The notes beneath the pieces were generated by a model. The model was given only the letters and a program-made list of their open reading frames with translations. It searched no databases and was not told the DNA's origin. The position numbers were made by a program, and so were the translations under genes. A stretch of 26,042 bases of DNA from a virus, in IMG/VR virus record IMGVR_UViG_3300002835_000958, positions 1 to 26,042 of that record. One strand, 5' to 3'. Positions 20,932-26,042 of this stretch are shown here, piece by piece (positions within the stretch are counted from its first letter, which is position 1; every line of letters begins with the position of its first letter).

Positions 20932-20947
20932 AACAGGAGAGAGAATA

Positions 20948-21508
20948 ATGCTTACTCTTGGTAGCGGTACGATCAGCATTGCGGCATACCAGACGGGTGC
21001 CAATGCTACGACCCCGGGCTCCACGTACACGGCAGGTAACCTCTACACGATCGGCGAGATCGGTGGAGACGTTGAGTTCGACATCAATTTCCAGGAGAAG
21101 GAGTTCTTCGGTCAAGCTAACTTCGCAATCGCCAAGGCTTTCTATGGCGGTAAGGTCGAGGTTCGCGCCCGCCGAGTCGAGGTCAACGTTGCTGCCCTCA
21201 AGAACTTCTTCACCACAAACTCGTTGACGGCGCCAGATCCGGGCTCGTTCACGTACAACCCAGCTGTCAGTGGCGCATCGGCAAGCTTGCCGCGCCCGCT
21301 GTATGTGAAGTTTACGCACACGCGATCGGACGACTCGTCAAAGACGGTCAACATCCACCTTTTCAAGGCATATAGCATGAAGCTGACGTACCCATTCACC
21401 CGCGAAGACATCGCAGTGATGGATATTGACTTCTCGGCTATTGTTGACACGGCTGCGGCAGTGGGGACTACGACCACCCGGTCGATTCTTCTCGTCGAAG
21501 CCTCCTAA
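20948..21508 (+). CDS. major tail (tube) protein-like, copy 1, 186 aa
   Basis: A good SD (AGGAGAG) precedes the ATG. The protein is beta-rich. It opens with MLTLGSGTI, has TIGEIGGDVEFDINFQEKEF (about 34-53), AKAFYGGKVEVRARRVEV (about 62-79), and a C-terminal block with RSDDSSKTV, LTYPFTREDIAVMDIDF. The paralogue at 21519 shares all these blocks. Two adjacent tube-like proteins suggest one forms the tail tube and the other a second or decorated subunit; which is which cannot be told. It would assemble around the tape measure protein in the virion. Confidence 0.7.
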   Translation: MLTLGSGTISIAAYQTGANATTPGSTYTAGNLYTIGEIGGDVEFDINFQEKEFFGQANFAIAKAFYGGKVEVRARRVEVNVAALKNFFTTNSLTAPDPGSFTYNPAVSGASASLPRPLYVKFTHTRSDDSSKTVNIHLFKAYSMKLTYPFTREDIAVMDIDFSAIVDTAAAVGTTTTRSILLVEAS

Positions 21509-21518
21509 GGAGTAGAAC

Positions 21519-22349
21519 ATGCTTACGCTTGGTTCGGGAACGATACTCGCGCGTAAGTGGTATCCTGGCTCGACGCTCGGGGCGCCTACTGGCGTCTCAG
21601 CGTCGGCCACGGGTACCGGTTCTGGTCTTTCAGCTGGAACCTATTACGTCCGGGTTGCATCAGCAAATGCGTACGTAAACGGAGTTAGCGATCCGAGCGC
21701 TCAAGTTACGGTGACAATCACCTCTGGTCAGAATATCCAGGTCGACTGGACCGCACCAGGCAGCGGCGCCACGCCAACTAAATACTTTGTATTCATCGGC
21801 ACGTCAACTGGCAACTCTACAAAGCAGGCAGAAGTTAACCACCCAACGGTAACCTACACCAGGACTGCAGCGCTTACTGACGGAACACCTGCGTCCTGGT
21901 ACGGGATGCAGACGGTTGGGGAGATTGGCGGGGATGTTGAATTTGCGATGGACTACCAGGAAAAAGAGTTTATTGGGCAGAACAACTTCCCGATGGCTAA
22001 GGCGTTCTACGGCGGTAAGGCAAACCTTATGGCACGACGGGTCGAATTGTCCCTGGAAAACATCCGCCGCCTTCTTGCCTCAACATCGAGCTACACGGGG
22101 ACCTGGGGCTCCACGGCGGTTGAGACGCACTCTCTACCGACGGATATCCAAACCCAATTCCTTTATGTAGAATTTAGCCACCTTCGTTCGGATGACACGG
22201 CTAAGACGGTGACGATAGTCGGCTATAAGGCCTGCCTATCGAAGCTGACTTTCCCGTTCACCCGCGAGGATATTGCAGTCATGGACCTGGAGTTTTACCT
22301 GTCCTATGACTCGGGAAACGCCGCCATCGTACAGGTGTCGGCAGATTAG
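21519..22349 (+). CDS. major tail protein-like, copy 2, with inserted Ig/FN3-like domain, 276 aa
   Basis: AAGGAG precedes the ATG. It repeats the first copy: MLTLGSGTI at the start, TVGEIGGDVEFAMDYQEKEF (about 132-151), AKAFYGGK, and RSDDTAKTV, LTFPFTREDIAVMDLEF. Between the start and the conserved part lies an extra domain (about 22-125) with the look of an FN3/Ig fold: SGLSAGTYYVRVASANAYV, SGQNIQVDWTAPGSG, KYFVFIGTSTGN. Such domains on tail tubes project outward and may touch cell-surface glycans. The pair arose by duplication plus domain gain or loss. Confidence 0.7.
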   Translation: MLTLGSGTILARKWYPGSTLGAPTGVSASATGTGSGLSAGTYYVRVASANAYVNGVSDPSAQVTVTITSGQNIQVDWTAPGSGATPTKYFVFIGTSTGNSTKQAEVNHPTVTYTRTAALTDGTPASWYGMQTVGEIGGDVEFAMDYQEKEFIGQNNFPMAKAFYGGKANLMARRVELSLENIRRLLASTSSYTGTWGSTAVETHSLPTDIQTQFLYVEFSHLRSDDTAKTVTIVGYKACLSKLTFPFTREDIAVMDLEFYLSYDSGNAAIVQVSAD

Positions 22350-22362
22350 TTAGGAGAAGAAA

Positions 22363-22650
22363 ATGGCAGGAAATAACCTGGGCGAGATCCGCCCCACAAA
22401 TAAGGCACTCAACCTGAATGACCTTGCAGAACTTGAAGAGAAGTTTGGGTCACTCGACAGCATCAATTTCTCTAAGGTCTCAACCCTTAGGTACGTCCTC
22501 TGGCTGGTTCTTAAGAAGGAAGATGTTGCGTTGACGCTTGAGCAGGTTGGCGAGCGTTTTGACCTTTCCAACTTGAACAAGGAGATTGAGCCAATCCTTG
22601 AGGCTTCAGGTCTGCGTGGTGACGGCGAGGGAAAAGCTCAAGAGGAGTAA
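22363..22650 (+). CDS. tail assembly chaperone, gpG-like, 95 aa
   Basis: The first product of a gpG/gpGT-type chaperone gene, with an AGGAGAAG SD. It is acidic and helical, with a middle segment VSTLRYVLWLVLKKEDVALTLEQVG typical of this group. It keeps the tape measure protein soluble during assembly and is not in the mature tail. Just before its end the mRNA has GGGAAAA (22629-22635), where ribosomes can slip to make a fused longer product with the next frame. Confidence 0.8.
   Translation: MAGNNLGEIRPTNKALNLNDLAELEEKFGSLDSINFSKVSTLRYVLWLVLKKEDVALTLEQVGERFDLSNLNKEIEPILEASGLRGDGEGKAQEE
22629..22635 (+). other. programmed -1 frameshift slippery site GGGAAAA
   Basis: In the upstream frame the codons are (GA)G GGA AAA. 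This is the X XXY YYZ heptamer for simultaneous -1 slippage. After the slip the next codon is AGC at 22635-22637. That frame stays open through the downstream reading frame to its stop at 22911-22913, so a 183-aa fused chaperone (91 + 92 codons) would be made. No clear downstream stem-loop is visible. Confidence 0.8.
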
Positions 22651-22673
22651 AGTGGAGTGATATAGAGTGGCCA

Positions 22674-22913
22674 ATGATTATGGCGTCTTACGCCGAATCA
22701 TTTGGCTACACTCCAGCTCAGTTCTTCACTTTAACCCTCAAGCAAGTTGCCGCATTCGGCAGGTACGCTGAAAAAAGAGAAGACGATATAAAGAAATCAA
22801 GGAAGTCCAAAGGCTCATCTTCCAGTAGTTCCGGGTCGATCAATACCCTCGAGGAGCTCGTCGGTAGGTTTGGCACCCAAGAGGCAAAAGAAAGATTGAT
22901 GGGAGATGGCTGA
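22674..22913 (+). CDS. gpT-like frameshifted extension of the tail chaperone
   Basis: The frame opens by -1 slippage at 22635 and contains SSRGVKWSDIEWPMIM before its first ATG at 22674, so no separate start is needed. The protein part AESFGYTPAQFFTLTLKQVAAFGRYAEKR (about residues 4-32 from the ATG) is helical, followed by a Ser-rich linker (KGSSSSSSGS) and an acidic end. In the gpG-gpT system the extension binds the tape measure protein. ATG 22674 lacks a proper SD, which supports the frameshift reading. The next gene overlaps it by 8 nt. Confidence 0.75.
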   Translation: MIMASYAESFGYTPAQFFTLTLKQVAAFGRYAEKREDDIKKSRKSKGSSSSSSGSINTLEELVGRFGTQEAKERLMGDG

Positions 22914-25900
22914 GGAACAGCTACAGTTTAATATTACGGGAGACGCAACAAAGCTCATTAGTGAGCTTGAGCGGGCCGCCCGTGCTGTAGCCTCCGCAAA
23001 AACAGCCTTCAACGGTATCAAGTCGACACTCTCTGAGGTCGCTCAGACGAGTAGCTCTCTCTCCGCTTCTATGGAGAAGGCGACCGGGTCGGTAAACAAG
23101 TCCGCCTCCGCCACAAGAAGCAACACAAAGGCTCTGTCCGACCTGGCCAATGCTGTAAAGCTTTTGGCCGGGTCGGTCAGTTCACTAGATGAGAAAATCT
23201 CCAAGCTTGCTGCGGCAACTACGAGGAATACGACTGCGACGCGGCAAAACTCCGCCGCGATGCGGGACGACACAAATGCCGTTAATCAGTCAAGCAACGC
23301 AGTAAGCGACCTAACACAAAGGCTTGCGAGTCTGGGCAACTCAGCAAAAGCTGCTAAGTCCGCGATGTCGGGGATTGGTGGAAATGTCCAAGTTGGCGGT
23401 TCCGGCGTAGGTGCAGCCCTAAGCACAGGGTTTAACGCGGCAAGGGCTTCAAGCGGCCTTCTAAACAACTCAGTGAAGGTACTATCCGCCAGCCTCACTG
23501 GCATACGCGCAGTCGGCTCCATGGTTGGCAATGCCTTGAGCTCTGCGTTCAACAGGATCAAGACCGCAATAAGCAATACATTTAATGCAAACTCTGGCCT
23601 TCTTGCATCCTTCCGGCAAAGCATCGGTTATGCGATGCAGTTCTATACAGTTGGGCAGGCAATTAACTTTGTACGTGGATCGGTTGACCACCTTCTAAGC
23701 GGCATCATCGGCTTCAATAGCCAGCTCCAGACAACAAGAATCGCATTCTCTGCGGTGTTCCGATCAGACCAGGTCCTCATGTTCGACCAGGCGATGAAGG
23801 AAACTGGCGGGAATATTGCCGAATCAGTGGAGATAATGAATGGCCGCATCGCGGACTCGTACGGCACGCTTTCGGCTGGGCTAACCGGGACATTCAACAG
23901 CACGGAAGAGGTCACATCAGCCCTCAGGGCAAAGGCGAGGTCCGAAGCCGAAGAATACGTAAAGATTCTTCGTGAGTACGCAAACGTTACGCCATTTAAG
24001 CTTGAAGAAATCGTACAGGCCAGCCGACGAATGGCGGCCTTCGGATTCCAGGCCGATGAAATCCTTCCATCCATTAACGCGATTGGCCAACAGGTTGCTG
24101 CAATCGGAGGAACCGGCGAGCAGATTGACCGAGTAACCTATGCCCTCGGACAAATGCGTACCGCAGGAAAAGTGTATGCGCAAGACATGCTCCAGCTCTC
24201 TAACGCTGGTATCTCAGGCTATCAAATCCTTGCAACTCACGCTGGCAAGACCGTTCAGGAGATCAAGGACCTGGCCAAGAAGGGAATGCTCGACGGCAAG
24301 GTTGCATCAGAAATAATCCTAACTTATCTCCAGAAGCGCTTCGATGGCGCAATGCTTGACCTTGCAAACACCTATGCCGGTGCGAAGACAACAATCTCAG
24401 ACATGACAAGGTCGCTAACGGCAGACGCCTTCGTCCCGCTATACAGCGCATTTGAGAAGGTTGCCATTAACTTTGCCTCGATGCTCACAAGGCCAGAAGC
24501 CGCAGCATTTGCGGAAGACATCAAAAATAATGTGATTGCGCCGGTTAGCGAGTTCATATTCGATATCATCCCGGCTGGCATCGAAGGGATTGCTCAGTTT
24601 GGTGCTGCTATTTACAACTCTGCTGTTACCGCCGGAACTCCGCTCAATGCACTTGTGAATGCTGTCGCAGCTGTAGTCAGCGTCATCCAGCAAGGCATAC
24701 CGATTGCCGTCGAGATGCTGGGGAACAAAGCGGTTCAGGCCGTACTCGGACTCATCCTTGCATTCAAGCTTCTAAACGCCGTCATCATGGGAAATCCAAT
24801 TCTCGCCCTGGTCAGCATCATAGTTGCTTCCCTTGGAATAATCGATAAGATCCTAAAGGCAAACGGGACCTCACTACTAGAGGTCTTTAAAAACGTTGTC
24901 ACATCCCTTGAGCCAATCATCATGAACGTGTTTGGGTTTATCTCGGCAATCATCCCAGTCATAGCTCAGGCCGTTCAGCAAGTGATACCGGTGATCCTGC
25001 AGGCAATAGGAGCAGTTGTTGGATTTATCCAGTCTATCTATCCGTTGATTGAGTCGATTATTGTTCAGTTTGTCGGCATCATTCAAAATATTATTCCGTA
25101 CGTTCAGGCAATCATCGGACTTGTTATGACAGCTATCCAGGCAATTGCCCCAGTTATAGGAACAATCATTACCGCAATACTGCAGATTATTGACGCTGCA
25201 ATGCCAACAGTTAACTTCCTAGTTGAGATGGTAATGGGGATTGCAACGATTATTGTTGGCATAGCAACAGCAATTATTAGCGTCGTTGCTCCAATTATTG
25301 ACTTTGTTGTAAGGGCAATAACTCCAATCATTGTCGGAATCTTCCAGTTCATTGGGGTCCTTCTCCAGCTGGTAATGACTATTGCAAAAGTTATCGCTGG
25401 TTTTATTGGGTTTATCATGTCGCTTGCACCGGTTCAGTTTGCAATTAATGCGGTCAGCTTTGTCATCGGTAGGCTTGGAGATATTGCTGCTGGTATCTTC
25501 GGGTTTATCGGAGGAATAATCGGGTTCATGGCTAACGCTATTGCAACGGGCGCTAACTTTGCAATTGACATTATCAACGTTTTGATTGACGCCTATAACG
25601 CAATACCGTTCCTTGACGATATCGGGAAGCTCGATAAGATCTCCATGAAGGTCGAAGTTGAGCGTCCGGTCATGCCGGAGATTACAGCGGCAGACAGCAC
25701 CATGGGCATTTCCGGGGACCAGATCAGCACGCAAGGAATTAGCGATGTTGTTGGAACCCTATTCGGAGACGAACAACAGAAGATCGAGATGAGCGCCGAC
25801 CTTAACACAAAGCTTCAATTCCCTCCAGGGTGGGGAGAAGGTGCGCTTATCACAACCGGCGACGGTACTGGAACCGGCACCGGGGGCGGAGGCGGGAAGA

Positions 25901-26042
25901 CAAAGCAGCAAGAACTGAACGAGTTCCTTGCAGCCGTATCGAAGTATGAGAAGGCGATGCTCGAGGCGCTCAAGGATCTTCACCAGAGAAGGCTCGAGGA
26001 TATCGAGAAGCAGAGGGACGAGGAGATCGCCGCCAAGGAGGC
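22906..26042 (+). CDS. tape measure protein, incomplete at the right edge
   Basis: From ATG 22906 the frame stays open to the end of the window, at least 1045 codons. The start is Ala/Ser/Lys-rich coiled coil (about 15-130). A second region around 270-500 with KARSEAEEYVKILREYANVT and GQMRTAGKVYAQDMLQLSN resembles the N-terminal domain of TP901-like tape measures. Then comes a long hydrophobic part (about 580-905) with many QAI/PVI/II blocks. Near the end there is GGGGGK and a charged helix rich in Glu. It sets tail length and later passes into the host with the DNA. The 8-nt overlap with the chaperone is typical. Confidence 0.92.
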   Translation, partial: MAEEQLQFNITGDATKLISELERAARAVASAKTAFNGIKSTLSEVAQTSSSLSASMEKATGSVNKSASATRSNTKALSDLANAVKLLAGSVSSLDEKISKLAAATTRNTTATRQNSAAMRDDTNAVNQSSNAVSDLTQRLASLGNSAKAAKSAMSGIGGNVQVGGSGVGAALSTGFNAARASSGLLNNSVKVLSASLTGIRAVGSMVGNALSSAFNRIKTAISNTFNANSGLLASFRQSIGYAMQFYTVGQAINFVRGSVDHLLSGIIGFNSQLQTTRIAFSAVFRSDQVLMFDQAMKETGGNIAESVEIMNGRIADSYGTLSAGLTGTFNSTEEVTSALRAKARSEAEEYVKILREYANVTPFKLEEIVQASRRMAAFGFQADEILPSINAIGQQVAAIGGTGEQIDRVTYALGQMRTAGKVYAQDMLQLSNAGISGYQILATHAGKTVQEIKDLAKKGMLDGKVASEIILTYLQKRFDGAMLDLANTYAGAKTTISDMTRSLTADAFVPLYSAFEKVAINFASMLTRPEAAAFAEDIKNNVIAPVSEFIFDIIPAGIEGIAQFGAAIYNSAVTAGTPLNALVNAVAAVVSVIQQGIPIAVEMLGNKAVQAVLGLILAFKLLNAVIMGNPILALVSIIVASLGIIDKILKANGTSLLEVFKNVVTSLEPIIMNVFGFISAIIPVIAQAVQQVIPVILQAIGAVVGFIQSIYPLIESIIVQFVGIIQNIIPYVQAIIGLVMTAIQAIAPVIGTIITAILQIIDAAMPTVNFLVEMVMGIATIIVGIATAIISVVAPIIDFVVRAITPIIVGIFQFIGVLLQLVMTIAKVIAGFIGFIMSLAPVQFAINAVSFVIGRLGDIAAGIFGFIGGIIGFMANAIATGANFAIDIINVLIDAYNAIPFLDDIGKLDKISMKVEVERPVMPEITAADSTMGISGDQISTQGISDVVGTLFGDEQQKIEMSADLNTKLQFPPGWGEGALITTGDGTGTGTGGGGGKTKQQELNEFLAAVSKYEKAMLEALKDLHQRRLEDIEKQRDEEIAAKE

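Noticed and set aside
1-26042. CRISPR array, insertion sequence or integrase
   Set aside because: No regularly spaced repeats, transposase, integrase or attachment-site pair is seen. The excisionase-like gene at 17107 alone does not prove a temperate phage.

Overview
This window is part of a tailed double-stranded DNA phage genome (or a prophage-like contig). The evidence is a terminase pair on the minus strand (17664-19632) and a siphovirus-type tail block on the plus strand (20536-26042): tail completion protein, two tail tube-like proteins, a tail chaperone pair with a -1 frameshift, and a tape measure protein cut by the right edge. No portal, capsid, polymerase, integrase or lysis cassette is visible, so this is only part of the genome. 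GC content is moderate. Several genes have a -10-like hexamer ending 6-7 nt before the ATG and no Shine-Dalgarno (SD) sequence, the layout of leaderless mRNAs. Such mRNAs are common in Actinobacteria and some other phyla, so an actinobacterial host is plausible but unproven.

Layout. 1-288: a possible promoter and a GC-rich leader with no gene. 289-5038: packed small genes, mostly unknown, with two glycosyltransferases (a GT7 beta-1,4-galactosyltransferase-like enzyme at 1887 and a GT-A enzyme at 3656) and small membrane or cysteine-rich proteins. 5073-5148: tRNA-Ile(UAU). 5166-7900: zinc-ribbon proteins, a membrane-anchored RlpA-like protein, a putative DNA-binding protein, a MazG-like pyrophosphatase and a DUF1599/Nmad1-like protein. 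7881-8784: two single genes on the minus strand (an HNH endonuclease and a 69-aa protein) around a plus-strand gene, served by face-to-face promoters.

8825-16074 is the most striking region: ten genes, nearly all overlapping or abutting, apparently read from one promoter. In order: ParB-like protein, cupin, amidoligase, GNAT-HAD fusion, aldehyde dehydrogenase, a PP-loop (PAPS-reductase-like) ATPase, an IbrA-like PP-loop protein, an IbrB-like ParB-domain protein, a small two-helix membrane protein and a small unknown. The enzymes suggest activation and amide ligation, aldehyde oxidation, N-acetylation, phosphate removal and nucleotidyl or sulfur chemistry. They could form a biosynthetic or nucleic-acid-modifying pathway; this is inference.

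16125-17669 holds a DUF932 protein, an excisionase-like HTH protein and a winged-helix/zinc-ribbon-like protein behind a good sigma70-type promoter. The terminase operon follows on the other strand, then a third ParB-domain protein, a minus-strand orphan gene, and the tail genes. The tail genes include two paralogous tube-like proteins, one carrying an inserted FN3/Ig-like domain.
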